In this document: piece after piece, positions 44,220 to 54,870 of the stretch
Numbering within the stretch: the first letter of the stretch is position 1
How the letters are laid out: every line of letters starts with the position of its first letter
Origin: Micrasema longulum
Taxonomy: Eukaryota > Arthropoda > Insecta > Trichoptera > Brachycentridae
Direction of reading: 5' to 3'
DNA length: 64,000 nucleotides
Assembly: GCA_022494885.1 (NCBI GenBank)
Contig: JAGVSM010001678.1
Span: forward strand, 47,352 to 111,351
Notes under the pieces: generated by a model
Databases searched by the model: none
Told to the model about the DNA's origin: nothing
Seen by the model: only the letters and a program-made list of their open reading frames with translations
Program-made: the position numbers and the translations under genes

Positions 44220-45080
44220 CTGGTGACGGCGGCGGCCGCCACTCTCCCGCTGCTGCTCCTGGCTCCTGACTCCGGACCCTGGCACCTTCGGCTCTCCGAC
44301 CCGCCTCAGGCGAGAAATGTCGACATTGTCACTATTTCTAATTTATCACAATTTGTCGGAACGGCAAAAAAACTTTTACGAAAACTCGACCAGAAGGGGT
44401 GGGAAGTTCGCCGCAAGACGTCTCCGATTTTAAAACGAAATAAAGTTCTCGTGATGTCGTGCCATCGGGACGCGCGGCGGGCGCAGGCGGCGGCGGCGGG
44501 GTCTGGCGCTCTACTGGCGGACCCCGGCGTCGCGCGGGGCGGGCCCGCGGCGCCCTAAGGTCTGCTTTCCCGTAACCCGCCCGCGCTGTTTCCCGACACT
44601 TGATTTATTATCACCGGGATCGTCCGTTCCCGCAGCGACCGCGGGAGGGCGCGCGTCTCGCTCGCCCGCGCGCCCCGGCGCCGCGCGGGAGGGAGACGCG
44701 AGACCTCCTCGCCGGCGACCGCAGCCTGAAGAGATCCTTTACAAATCTCGTTTGTCGGCGGGGAGGGGAGGGTGGGGACAGTTGTGTTTTGAAGATCTCA
44801 TTTTCCCGGAAGCTGACGCCATTTAGGGCGCCACTTTTATCGTTTGCTTGTTTATCAACCGAATTTTATTTTCGCGAAAATGGTTTTATTAATTTTAGGA
44901 ATAAATGCGACGAGCGAAGCCGAGATACGGTGGCGGCGCGCTACCTACTCGTCGGCGTCTTCCGATTACCTACTTCCTTCGAATTTAAGAAAATGTATTT
45001 ATGGCGATTATCGTACCTAGCGGAGACTTTCTGTTTGACTTCGTTAATCAACCGCGATAAAATGTTTTTCAACTAAATAA
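44220..45080 (+). promoter_or_regulatory. CpG-rich island 5 with two long open frames; candidate promoter/5' exon
   Basis: 44223-44558 (111 codons) and 44600-45076 (158 codons) are open on the plus strand, but the protein is Arg/Ala/Pro-rich, as GC-rich random sequence would be, and fits no family. A CCCGCAG|CG acceptor-like site is at 44630. The strong CpG content in an AT-rich genome favours a promoter or 5' UTR exon of a gene whose body lies elsewhere. Which strand is undecided. Confidence 0.3.
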
Positions 45081-45379
45081 ATAAATTATTCGACGGTAAA
45101 ATTGTTCTTATACTCGCTGAATTATGAAAATATGTTAATCTTTTAAAATGACGTACGGGTTTTACAAATTTGAATCGTGTACCTATATATATATATTAGT
45201 AAGTATTATATTACAAAAATGACGCTATTTAAATTACCCATATTAATAATAATAATAAAATTATAGAATAACATCCCGGTCTGGATAGTGGATTTAAACT
45301 AAGAGCGCTCGATTAGTTTTATCTCCAATACTAGATTCTGACACAATCATTATATTCGCAAGAATGATCCTGTTTACTA

Positions 45380-45670
45380 CTTGTTTATTTATTTATTCAT
45401 TTATACGCCCTACGGGTTTTTATATTTATTAGCGATACATTCAAGTGTAGCAGTGTAACATAAGTATATAAATAAACTTAAAAATAAGAATAACACAAGA
45501 AAGGCTAAAGACACAATAAAAAATAATGAAGGTATCCTATGTGATTGGATAATATTGTCGAATTATTTGATCATGTTTTATTGTCAACGTATTTAAAGTC
45601 ACAGTAAATGTATTATAAATAGGGATATATCAGACTTTTTATATATTTTTGGAGTTCATAATCAAGCGAT
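45380..45670 (-). mobile_element. Possible LINE 3' tail
   Basis: The minus strand ends AACCCGTAGGGCGTATAAAT followed by AATAAATAAA, the same layout as the recognised LINE 3' ends at 26415 and 50785. No protein part is readable, so this is a weak call. Confidence 0.3.
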
Positions 45671-45974
45671 ATTGTGGAAAGACCTTTGGAAAGGTCACAA
45701 AGGTTTAATCACAAATATCACATTTAACTTTGTTGAATATGGATAGGTAGGTACTTTGGTAGGTACATAAAAAAAGAAACGCGTGTATACCGTTGTTAAT
45801 GTTTATGTATATTTATTTTTTTAATTGTTTTATAAGGTAATTTAAGAAAGATACACACTGAAAAACGTACAGTTTGAAGGTTGATACAATATATAGAGAA
45901 ACAAAAACAAACTACGTACCCGAATACAAAATAAAATATTCCTGGGTTATTAATACCGCATCCTTAGAATTCGA

Positions 45975-46200
45975 AAATATATAACTATTTCTTCTTTAAG
46001 TGCCGTCTCCTCTGCGGTGGTTGGCGATCATCGTGCTGCTCCACCTTGTCAGCTGCAACCTTAAACAGTGATGTGGTACTCTGTCCATACCATTGCTTCA
46101 GATTTCGGAGCCAGGAAACCTTCGACGACCCACTCTTCTGTCTTGTCTGTCTTGTATTCTTATTTAACTGTGCATTAAAAAAATATTGCAAAAAATACAA
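45975..46200 (-). pseudogene. LINE ORF2 extreme C-terminus
   Basis: The minus strand reads KVSWLRNLKQWYGQSTTSLF and KVAADKV, then after a one-base shift MIANHRRGDGT and a stop. 'SWL.NL..W.G.....LF..A..KV…MIANLRRGDGT' is the standard tail of the LINE group also seen at 35510 and 38250. Confidence 0.75.
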
Positions 46201-46204
46201 GTGA

Positions 46205-46565
46205 TTTAAAAAAATCTTTATAAACGGATTACATACAAAATATTTTTTTCTTTCGTTGATGATATTTTTAACATCTTTTGTAAAGTTTGTCTAAGTCTTT
46301 CGTTTTGTTTTTTCTGGTAGTTTATTGTATAATTTCATTGCCTCATTTATTTCTCTCGTTTTAGAATGTTGTATGTGATATTGTTCTGATATTCTCGTAT
46401 TGTGTCCGTGTTTACTATATATTTTTTCAAGTTTTAGTTCTTTGTCTACAATGACAACAGAGACTTTTTTATGAATAAAATTTAAGGATGTTAGATGACA
46501 AAGTTAAGTTACCTTTAATTGTTTAGTTAAATAATTCTCGTGTTGCTGTTTGATAAAAATTAAGC
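46205..46565 (-). pseudogene. LINE 3' fragment, same family as 26415-27200
   Basis: Near-identical words in the same order as 26520-26830: GTTTATTGTATAATTT, GTATTGTGTCCGTGTTTACTA, AAGTTTTAGTTCTTTGTCTA. It sits directly against the previous LINE tail. Confidence 0.7.
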
Positions 46566-46829
46566 ACCGTTTATATCAAACGTAAAAGTGTAAATTAAAA
46601 AAAAAAATACAACATTAATAAAGCAGGCGTCGTTCTGGCATATTTAGAATTAAACAGTACGTTTTTGTACCTCGGTAAATATAAAAGCTTCATAACACTC
46701 GTAGAATAAAGAAATAGGCACTCGTAAGTTGTAACATCCCTCGAGTAGCGATGCATTCTATTTAGGTTCTATAAATAGGATAGGAACATGTCATTCATTG
46801 ACGGTGATTAAAATTTGCTCTAAAATCTG

Positions 46830-47220
46830 GGATTACAAGGCGGCGCATAAAGCAAATGAGCTATTTTTAAATTCATGAAATACAAACACCGTAAATGACT
46901 TTCCCTCTTCCATTCCGCGGAGCTATTCTCAGTTTAATTGTGGATTAAGTATTCCCTCACGGCGAGGTAACACTTGTCTCGGTCTCCCCGGGGGGGCGTG
47001 GCCCGGCCGCCGCGAGGGTGGGGGCGGCGCGAGGGAGGGGGTAGCGCGAGGCCCCGCCCACGGTGCATCCGCCGCCGCCGCCACCGCCGCCGCACACTCC
47101 GCTGCCGCGCCGCGCCGCGCCGCGTGCCGCGCGGACGAGCATGCACTTCGCGACTGCTCGTACCAATGTCTACTTATCGCCGCAGTTTGGCGAACGGATT
47201 ATTATAGATCTACCGCCTTC
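46830..47220. promoter_or_regulatory. GC-rich island 6 (CGCCG repeats)
   Basis: Left part has GGGATTACAAGG and TAATTGTGGATTAAG (homeodomain/Otx-like words); right part is over 80% GC with CCGCCGCCGCC and CGCGCCGCGCCGCGC. Open frames on both strands are composition effects. Candidate promoter or CpG island. Confidence 0.3.
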
Positions 47221-48015
47221 TTGTCTATTCTATCGTCTTTGATCTTCTATTTTTACTTTTAACTCACAGAAACAAATTTAACTCCACAAAGAAAGTTTTT
47301 TTTTTTACTACTTTTTAATTATTTATTAATTAATTATTATATTTTTTTTTTAATATGTAGGTGTCTTTATACATTCCTATTTAAATAAAAGAGCCAGCAA
47401 ATCCCAAAAAGATCAAAATATTTTTTTTCCTACCATTTCCCAGAAGTGGTTTAAATGGCAAATAAATTTAGCGAAAAAACATTTGGTTGCCTAATGAACA
47501 GTTTAGTTTCGCAGTACGATAATCGTACTTAAAGACAATATAACAATAAATAATACTAGCAGGAAACAGAATCGCTGACTGGTACATGCTAGAAAATTTG
47601 GCCCTTCGGGCCTTGGTTGATTAGGATCTCGGTCACCTCGAAATATCGGCCCTTTAAGCCTCAAAATCTGTTTTTGCTCTTCGGAGCAATCTAAAAGTAG
47701 ATAATAAAAAATAATCTGTCACTCCAAAATATACAAAATTTATAGATATCTATATTAAATATCCATGCAAAAAATTATGTTAGTAAGCGATAAACTTGAA
47801 TACTGAAGAATCTGTCATTTAAAACAGTCAGTTGTCGCCGACTGTTACACTCTTCAGTTAATCAGTCTCATTTAATCAGCCCATGATTTAGAAGAATAAT
47901 AAAATAGATTGATCCATTTTCAGGAAAATGTTACCAAAAGTCTGCAGAGATTAAAAAACATATAAAATATATCTTACATTATTCATTGAATCCGCATTCA
48001 CTTCGTGGCACTTTA
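47220..48015. other. AT-rich interval, nothing recognised
   Basis: Poly-T and ATTA-rich, with no readable gene. GCCCTTCGGGCCTTGG at 47601 is a small GC hairpin of unknown meaning. Confidence 0.35.
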
Positions 48016-48017
48016 TT

Positions 48018-48206
48018 ATAAATTATTATGAAAATAAAACTTTCTTATTAATGTTACTCAATTTTATTATTTTACAAGAACACTACTTCAGGCTTTATAT
48101 CACTCGTCGATAGGAGGAGTGCTCTCCCAAAACTGTAGTAGTGTTCTTGTAAAATAATACAATTATGTAACACTAAAAACAAAGTTTTATTTTCACAATA
48201 ATTTAA
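48018..48206. mobile_element. Hairpin MITE, ~75-bp arms
   Basis: The left arm (AAATTATTATGAAAATAAAA … TTATTTTACAAGAACACTAC) is inverted on the right to 48206. The ~40-bp centre carries its own GGAG-TGCT-CTCC mini-hairpin at 48115. No coding capacity. Confidence 0.8.
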
Positions 48207-48679
48207 TATGAAAAACAGTTATTTTAAGTAAGTAAGTCTTATAATAAAAAAAACAATGTATTGAGATACTGGAAATAAAAATGAATGTTAAAAACTATTA
48301 AAAATCACTGAGAGATAGTAGATTCTTTAGGCTTACGTGGAACATTTGACGTTTGGATTTGCATCCGTCTGCCTCTGAGGTACAGAATTGTATCTACCTT
48401 CAAAGTGTATGTTTTTTATTGTGTATTTTCGTTGAATCAACTTATAAAATAAAATAATAAAAACAGATGCAGGATATCGAATCGCTCATCCGGCAAAAAA
48501 TACATTTTAAAAAATAAACAAGAAGGCGAAGGGGGGTGTTATTTAAACAAGAATGTATCACATCTGTGGGAAGCGGGAAGCAGTGCCCGTGCCAATGTCC
48601 ACATTGTCCAGTGATGCGACTGACTCGATCGGTTATGAATGTAATCGTTTTTGACGGATTTTTTTCTCCCCCCCGATAA

Positions 48680-49110
48680 TAGGAAAAATCGCGTACTGCG
48701 AATACCGATACAAATGTTTGAAAGGGATTTTTAAAAATCAATTGTAATTTCAAAATCAATCTAGATATTGTGGAGAAATGTTTTCGTACATAACTTTGAA
48801 AAAGTCCCTAGAAAAACGCGACATGTTTGAGCTTAATAATTGTGACGTCAAGATTCGTATAGATGTTCCATGAAAATGTAAACGGTTACAAAGTTCAAAA
48901 TTAACATGAACCTTCACGTATTAGAGGCGTGGCTAATCCAATAACCGTTTTCGCAAGAATTCAAAATTATGAATTTGAAAATATTTTTTATGAGACTATA
49001 AGTAGTTAAAAATTATTTGTTTTACTCGACAGTATTTTATAGACCCTTAATAAGGGTAAGTAATAACTTTAAAATTGTAATAAAAAGGTGATGCTCCCCT
49101 ATTTAACAAA
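48680..49110 (+). mobile_element. 'AGGGGAG' TIR repeat family, plus copy
   Basis: Colinear with the inverted copy at 58630-58985: GCGAATACCGATAC, AACCGTTTTCGCAAGAATTC, TATTTTATAGACCCTT and GCTCCCCTATTTAAC occur in the same order. Left end degraded. Confidence 0.55.
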
Positions 49111-49143
49111 CAGTTTATAACTACGATAAATCATAAGATTTTT

Positions 49144-49406
49144 GTCGGTCCCGTGGTGTCGTGTTCAGCGATTTGCCTATCATGCGAGAAGTCTCGGGTT
49201 CGATTCCCGACATGGTTGACTTGAAATATTGATTTAAAAGGCGTTTTTGCACTAGAATATTTCATAGTCCCTGGACTGGCATCTGAAGCGTAAGACTGGT
49301 CATAATTTCTTCATGGAACAAAAAAATAATAAAGATACGCTGCGATTGGTTTACCAATGCAGTAGCCTATGCCCCAAATTGTGCAGGAAGGGAATGATGA
49401 TGATGA
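49144..49406 (+). mobile_element. SINE family 1, good copy
   Basis: GTCGGTCCCGTGGTGTCGTG head, GGGTTCGATTCCCGAC box B, CCCTGGACTGGCATCTGAAG, GGTTTACCAATGCAGTAGCC and an ATGATGATGA tail. Close to the family consensus. Confidence 0.85.
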
Positions 49407-49754
49407 AACTATAAAAACGCAAACATTTATTTTTTATTAAAAATATATTAAGAGAACGATATCCACATTTTATCTAAAGTTCTAAAGCGACACCACAGGT
49501 CCATAGGAACCTATCTGCATGTCTCAAAATAGTATAAATGAATTTATTTGGAATATTATTTAACGTATTTTGTTTTTTAAATATGATTTGAAGCAGCAAC
49601 TTTTTGATTTTGCATTTTAAGTTTCCGAACAATTTATATATTATTAATAATTTATACCTACATCAAACTTATTTATTTATAACTTTGTATAAACCGCTTT
49701 AACTTTTGAGGTATACGTAAATAGCTCAAAAGTCGGGGTGGTTATTTAAATTTT

Positions 49755-49985
49755 TAAGTGGCCACTTTACACACTGTGTAAAATTCACCTCTTTCAAGGT
49801 TTCAGCTCTTTAACTTCACTAAAATCAACAAATGGAAGAATTGAAGAAATGTGGATGTTCAAATATAGGCAAAATGGTGAATGTTACACAGTGTGTAAAG
49901 TGGCCACTTAAACCAGCCAATGACAGGTCATAAGCCGTGTAAATGCCTAGACTTCCAAATTCAATTATTTAAGGTGTTCTCCATC
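49755..49985 (+). mobile_element. R190 repeat with inverted partial copy (hairpin pair)
   Basis: 49755-49795 carries AAGTGGCCACTTTACACACT in one orientation; 49796-49985 is a nearly full copy in the other, with TGTTACACAGTGTGTAAAGTG. Confidence 0.75.
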
Positions 49986-50199
49986 CCAGTTGTAATTTGT
50001 TGAACAAATATTTAACGTCAGTTTTGTCGAGAATCGAACCAAATCTATCTACTTATTTGTATCTAATGAGAATCGTCTTCGGAAACAAGTTTTTATCTAA
50101 TTTGGAAAAGGGGTGGAGAAACCAACACAGCGATAATGAAATAAGCAGTTTCCGGCTCATCACAAGTTTCACTAAACAACTGGAGAAGAAAGAACTTCG

Positions 50200-50450
50200 C
50201 CGATACAAATTGTAGCAAATTGATCGAACCGGAGAGTCTGTATCGCATCAGTAGGCGGTTGTTGGGTGTTGAGTGTTGAGTGTATAACCGTACACTGTAT
50301 ATTATCTACTCGTACGTCCACACGAACCAGACACGGTAGGGATGGCCAACTGGCCAACTGGCCAACTAGTGCCCTGACTTCGTGTCTCCGTTCCCCGTGC
50401 GGCCTTGGGGCCGAGAGCCCGAGACAGGCTGGGAAAATAAACCAATTTAC
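50200..50450. promoter_or_regulatory. GC-richer island 7
   Basis: Includes a short tandem (TGGCCAAC x3 at 50344) and GTTGAGTGTTGAGTGT. No supported coding frame. It borders a SINE fragment on the right. Confidence 0.2.
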
Positions 50451-50464
50451 TATTCTTCTTCTGA

Positions 50465-50532
50465 TTATCCTTATCCGCGCATGATGGCGCATTGGGCACT
50501 GTGTCGGTATGCCGCTTGCGGTATATCGTAAT
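50465..50532 (-). mobile_element. SINE family 1, 3' fragment
   Basis: Inverted 3' body: GATGGCGCATTGGGCACTGT, GTCGGTATGCCGCTTGCGGT. Confidence 0.5.
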
Positions 50533-50667
50533 CTGTAAATGGCTGAAAGTGGGAGAATTAATAAATATATTTATATAAATATACATATGGGTATTAAAAA
50601 TAAACACACAGGTAAATTATTAATTATGCACCAATGCAAAAAAAAAACTTTATTTAAACACATTTTT

Positions 50668-50765
50668 TTCACTAAAGTCAACAGATGGAAGAGTTGAGGA
50701 AATGTCGATTTTTAAACATGGGCAGAATGGTGAATGTTACACGGTGTGTAAAGTGGCCACTTGAT
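50668..50765 (+). mobile_element. R190 repeat, partial copy
   Basis: AAGTCAACAGATGGAAGAGT, GAATGGTGAATGTTACACGG and TGTGTAAAGTGGCCACTTG, very close to 7082-7298. Confidence 0.75.
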
Positions 50766-50784
50766 TTTAATAGATCTAGCCAAA

Positions 50785-51370
50785 TTTATTTATTAACGGA
50801 CATGTCCATGTGTAACTCGGTTATAAGCTTAGACTATACCCTGTCTGCGTAATCTATAAGTGTGAAAGCACTACAATTAATGATATGAATCATACACGTA
50901 TACAATTTATAGGTTTTAAATATAAGAATAGAGAATAGTTAAAAACGATTAAAAAAAGAAAATAAGCATTGACAAACATAACGTACATCGAAACAAGATC
51001 TGAACTATTTATTTAGTGCTCGTTTGAATCGTTGTAAACTTAAACCAAAAAAGTCCAGATCTTGTCTCGAGTTAACGGGAATTAAGGCCGTAGTTTGTTC
51101 TATGCTGATCGATGAATAGTACTTCATTGTTTCTACGAGTCGGAATATTGAATTTTACTTGTCCCGGTAATGATGGAACATGGATTTTACCATTTAGTAA
51201 GCCGAACATATATATGGAATCAATATTAGTTCTACGTTTATGTAGACTAGAAATATTGAACATTGACTCTATATCAGCATAGGAATAATTACCTCTCTCT
51301 AGTCCAAGCGTCCGCGCTACTTTTCGAAGCGAGCGAAATAAATAATAGTGTAAAAGAAACTCCATATTGT
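50785..51370 (-). pseudogene. LINE reverse transcriptase C-terminal fragment
   Basis: The minus strand 51365-51072 reads SLRKVARTLGLERGNYSYAD, HKRRTNIDSIYMFGLLNGKI and IPTRRNNEVLFIDQHRTNYG. It is homologous to the C-terminal part of 25279-25704 (both have RKVA..LGL.RGNYSY). A 3' UTR runs to a TTTATTTATTAACGG tail at 50787. Confidence 0.8.
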
Positions 51371-51529
51371 AAATCCAGACTCGCGCAGATACTCAATTTC
51401 ATAGCTCCAAAACTGTTCAATGCATTCCTTAACCCCTTACCGGAATGGGTTTTTTTAATGAAATATTTATAATCAAAGCCAGATATGTCTCTGTAGGCGG
51501 AAGGGGTTAAGGATAATAATTTGTATGTT

Positions 51530-51861
51530 ATAGATTAATTATTATGGGTTTGTTTTTTTTTTTAATCATAGATATCAAAAGGAGATTTAAACTAGTCATT
51601 TGTCATTTCTTATTGTACCTATAATATACTTAATGTACTCGTTACTTTTCATTTTTATTAACAAAAAGTTATGTTTTCATATTTTCACTTAGTAATGTTT
51701 CTTATATCTATCGTATTCTTCCAATATCCTTTGCCTTTTTTTGAAATGTGTACCCACACACTTATGTTTTGTTTATGTGACAGTGTATTTTGTATTTCTA
51801 TCATTTATTGTAAAAAGCCATAAAAATATACATAACAAGAAAAAAATAAAAATAAAAAATC
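51530..51861. other. AT-rich interval, nothing recognised
   Basis: Poly-T/poly-A tracts between LINE and R190 debris. No gene. Confidence 0.35.
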
Positions 51862-51955
51862 AGCTAATGACAAGTCATACGCCTTGTTAAATGCCTAGAC
51901 TTCTATATTCCCTTTTTAAAAATGTTTTTCCCTCTCTGTTGCAATAGATTTTAAT
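51862..51955 (+). mobile_element. R190 repeat, 3' part
   Basis: CAGCTAATGACAAGTCATAC, AAATGCCTAGACTTCTATAT and CCCTCTCTGTTGCAATAG, defining the 3' end of the family. Confidence 0.7.
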
Positions 51956-52309
51956 GTATCTAATAATGATGTTTTTTTTTCATTTACAATAACGATCTTA
52001 CTGTAGTTTAAAAAAGGCATTTCACGAGTGTTCAAAATGAATTATTTTCAATATGCCAACTAGCTACGAAAGTCAATACGTAGATTGAGTAGTATTTTAC
52101 GAATATTTCTATTAGTAACTACTATTGAAACTATTTTTGCGTCTTAATAACAAGTTCAATCTTTGTTAATAAAAAAAAACACATTTCAAATGTAAATAAG
52201 TGTGACTAACGAAAATAAAATACAAGCACGAGTATTACAACCCTCTAGATTTTATTATTTAATAAATGTACCGAAAATGCTCATTTTCGCTTAGTCGTAA
52301 AATTTTATT

Positions 52310-52850
52310 TATTAAATTACAACTCGGCACAAAGTTTCCCGACTAATTCAATATGGAGGAAGATCATACAAATATTTGTCCACGAAATTTTCCGTAACGG
52401 CTTATATGAAAATCCACATAGCGAAAACACACACAACCTTTTGATGAAATTAGATATAAATCCGCGATCAAAAGAAACGACGTGTGACCCTTCACTCTCC
52501 CGGTAACCCGTCAATCCCATCATCAGGAAAGAGAAAACTTATCGCTGGAGGGTAAAGGAATCATTTGATTAGGAGCGCAGATGGTAGCGGTCGGTTACTT
52601 TCGTCGGCCACTCGCTCTCTCGCTCCCACCGCAGAGGAGAGCCATTCTCGGTCTCGTTCTCTCCACCGGGCCACGTAGTTTTTTCCTCCCTGATTGGATT
52701 GCGTTTGTTACGCCTGTTCAAGTGGACCAACTCTTCTCTCGGTACCAAACTAATTAGTTTCTGTTCTGAAGGGAGTTGTAATGAATTTAGGTATTCTTTG
52801 TGAGCCACGTTTAGAAATCCAATTCTTTATTCGTGTTAGCAGATATTGGA
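52310..52850. promoter_or_regulatory. GC-richer island 8 (candidate regulatory element)
   Basis: Repeat-free and balanced in composition. Words include GCGATCAAAAGAAAC, ATCATTTGATTAGG and ACTAATTAGTTTCTG. Short frames occur on both strands without family resemblance. Confidence 0.3.
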
Positions 52851-53149
52851 CCAGAAAACGAAAATAAGAAATACAAACTTTATTTGGATCCACCACATTA
52901 CTATACTTGAATTTCTACCGATTCCGGAACAACCTTTCCGCCTCTGGATACATAGTGACAAAAAAATGACAATATTTCTTGGAAAATATGCGCGCTGTTC
53001 CAGTGTTTCCACTCGGGAGGAATATCGGATTTAAAATACTGTCGCAAATAAAGTGTTCTTCAAAGATTTTTTAGTGTTTATAAAAGGCCTAATCATCAAT
53101 AATTTAATCCATAAACTCAATTAGCAAAATTCGCTATCTCTAAAACGGC

Positions 53150-53420
53150 ATTTTAGTAAGTTGGCAATCAATTTAGTCCCAGGAGACCACAAGTGATGCA
53201 TTTGTTTTGATGTTGATATTTCCATAGACATAAATTAAAAGAACGCGAGCTCCATACCTTATTCCCCCCTCGCATAAAGTTTGTGCCCCTTTCCTATACC
53301 TTCCTCAGTCCAGGTGACAAATGACATGTGATAATAAAAACATCCACCCGACACCACCTCTTTGCCATTATTGAGTTCATAGGTGCATGAAAATATGGTT
53401 TTTTCGGAGTACTTATTGAT
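53150..53420. promoter_or_regulatory. Repeat-poor island 9
   Basis: Contains E-box words (CAGGTGACAAATGACATGTG) and ATAATAAAAAC, and is pyrimidine-rich. No frame supported. Regulatory role is inference from composition only. Confidence 0.2.
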
Positions 53421-53561
53421 GTATTTCTACACTTAGGTTCAACACAGCAAAAAACATTTTTAGGTGCAAAGAAGTCTCAACAGATTCCGGAATCATCATA
53501 AAAAAATTGCAACCGGTTGAAGAAAAATTAGCACATGTTATTTGAAATCTGTATACAATGC

Positions 53562-54290
53562 ATCTTACGATTCTTTCACATTTTCGCAGCAGGACATTAT
53601 GGGCTTAAATATAGGTCGAGTCACTCTCTTATCGTTTAGTATTCTTGAAAAATGCAAAACATTGGATATCACTGGCCCAGATGGTAGACCTCCTATTTTT
53701 CATTTTTTAAAATGCTACAGATCCTTTTACCACTTTTTATTATTTTCAATAAATATATTGACTCTGGCATTTTCCTATCACTGCACATATCTATCCAATA
53801 TTAAGGAAAGGCGACAAGGAAGACGATAGAAAGTATAGACCAATTGCAAAATTAACATGCCTCAGAAAAAAAATTGAGTCTATCATAAATATGTGATAAA
53901 TTATTCTCACATATTTAAAAACCTATTTCAGCAGAACATTTTTTTTTTTCTAAGCGATCAGTAAAAACAAATCTTATCCAATTCACTATTTTTTCAGTGA
54001 CAGTCAATGCTGTATAACTCGACATAACAATTTGCATGCTGATCCTCTGTATATACAGATTTCTGTAAAGCTTTTGATAAGGTCAATCATAATCTTCTAA
54101 TATTAAAACTTCAGATATTTGGGGTGCACGCCTACTCTTAAATTGGTTTAAAACTTATCTCATATTTTTGTTATTAGTGCTCTTTTTCAAATTCTCCTCA
54201 TTCCGTATCTTATGGTATACAACAAGGGTCCAACCTCGAACCCTTTCTGTTATTAACAATATTTTGAGTTTGTCCAAATTTTTATAGACA
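53562..54290 (+). pseudogene. LINE reverse transcriptase, N-terminal half, decayed
   Basis: Frames in order: LDITGPDGRPPIFHFLKCYR, ERRQGRR with YRPIAKLTCLRKKIESIIN, then FCKAFDKVNHNLL, LLNWFKTYL, and SYGIQQGSNLEPF. These are the RT fingers and palm ('GPDG.PP.FLK', 'YRPI..L…K..E..I', 'F.KAFDKVNH', 'GV.QGS.L.P'). The Asp of motif A is shifted out of frame; stops are frequent. Confidence 0.7.
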
Positions 54291-54332
54291 AGGACTGGAT
54301 TCAACTCCCTGGGGAGCTGTTAACATTAACAT

Positions 54333-54432
54333 ATTACAACAGAGATGAAGAACATTTAAGAGAAGGTAATATAGAAGTCTAGGCATCTACAGGGCTTATG
54401 ACCTGTCATTGGCTGGTTTAAGTGGTCACTTT
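54333..54432 (-). mobile_element. R190 repeat, truncated minus copy
   Basis: TTACAACAGAGATGAAGAAC, AAGTCTAGGCATCTACAGGG, TCATTGGCTGGTTTAAGTGG. It breaks off abruptly at 54432 against LINE sequence. Confidence 0.75.
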
Positions 54433-54585
54433 AGGTCAAATGCCTCGGACAAATCACAAAATATGCCGGCGGCATCGTGCAATTCCTCCCAGGCATCGAT
54501 GGTACAGGTATGTTTAATTAGCGCAACACCAGCATCGGTTGTTGACCGGCCCTGTGTGAGATCTAGATCATGCCTTGACCATACC
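54432..54585 (-). pseudogene. LINE reverse transcriptase motif-A fragment
   Basis: The minus strand reads TQGRSTTDAGVALIKHTCTI, DAWEELHDAAGIFCDLSEAF, D: the 'GRST.DA...L…G.FCDLSKAFD' block, with the motif A Asp visible in FCDLSEAFD. Cut off at 54432 by R190. Confidence 0.75.
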
Positions 54586-54616
54586 TACTGTAATTTTAAA
54601 TAGTTTCTAATTTCTA

Positions 54617-54870
54617 GTCGGCCTCGTGGTGTAGTGGTCAGCGCGTTTGCTTACTGTGCAAGAGGTCTCGGGTTCGATTCCTGACAGGATTGACATTGAC
54701 ATTAAGTATTTATTTTAAAAATATGTTTTTACACTGGAATATTTCATAGTACCTGGACTGGTACCTGAAACGTAAGACCGATCATCATGTAATTTTTTTT
54801 TTTAATATATTTTTTTTAATGATGCAGTGCCCTATACACCATTAGGTACGGAAAGGTATTGATGATGATG
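54617..54870 (+). mobile_element. SINE family 1 copy
   Basis: GTCGGCCTCGTGGTGTAGTG and GGTCAGCGCGTTTGCTTACT head, GGGTTCGATTCCTGAC box B, GCAGTGCCCTATACACCATT, GATGATGATG tail. Contains a poly-T expansion. Confidence 0.85.

Noticed and set aside
44223..45076. Two real protein-coding genes (111 and 158 codons)
   Set aside because: GC-rich composition lengthens open frames; Arg/Ala/Pro bias, no domain, no conserved start. Kept only as a candidate promoter/5' exon block.
46934..47207. Overlapping open frames on both strands
   Set aside because: Pure consequence of CGCCG repeats, which remove stop codons in all frames.
52569..52808. 79-codon charged minus frame (MAHKEYLNSLQLPSEQKL…)
   Set aside because: Looks protein-like, but no family is recognised and short frames also exist antisense; listed under the candidate regulatory island instead.
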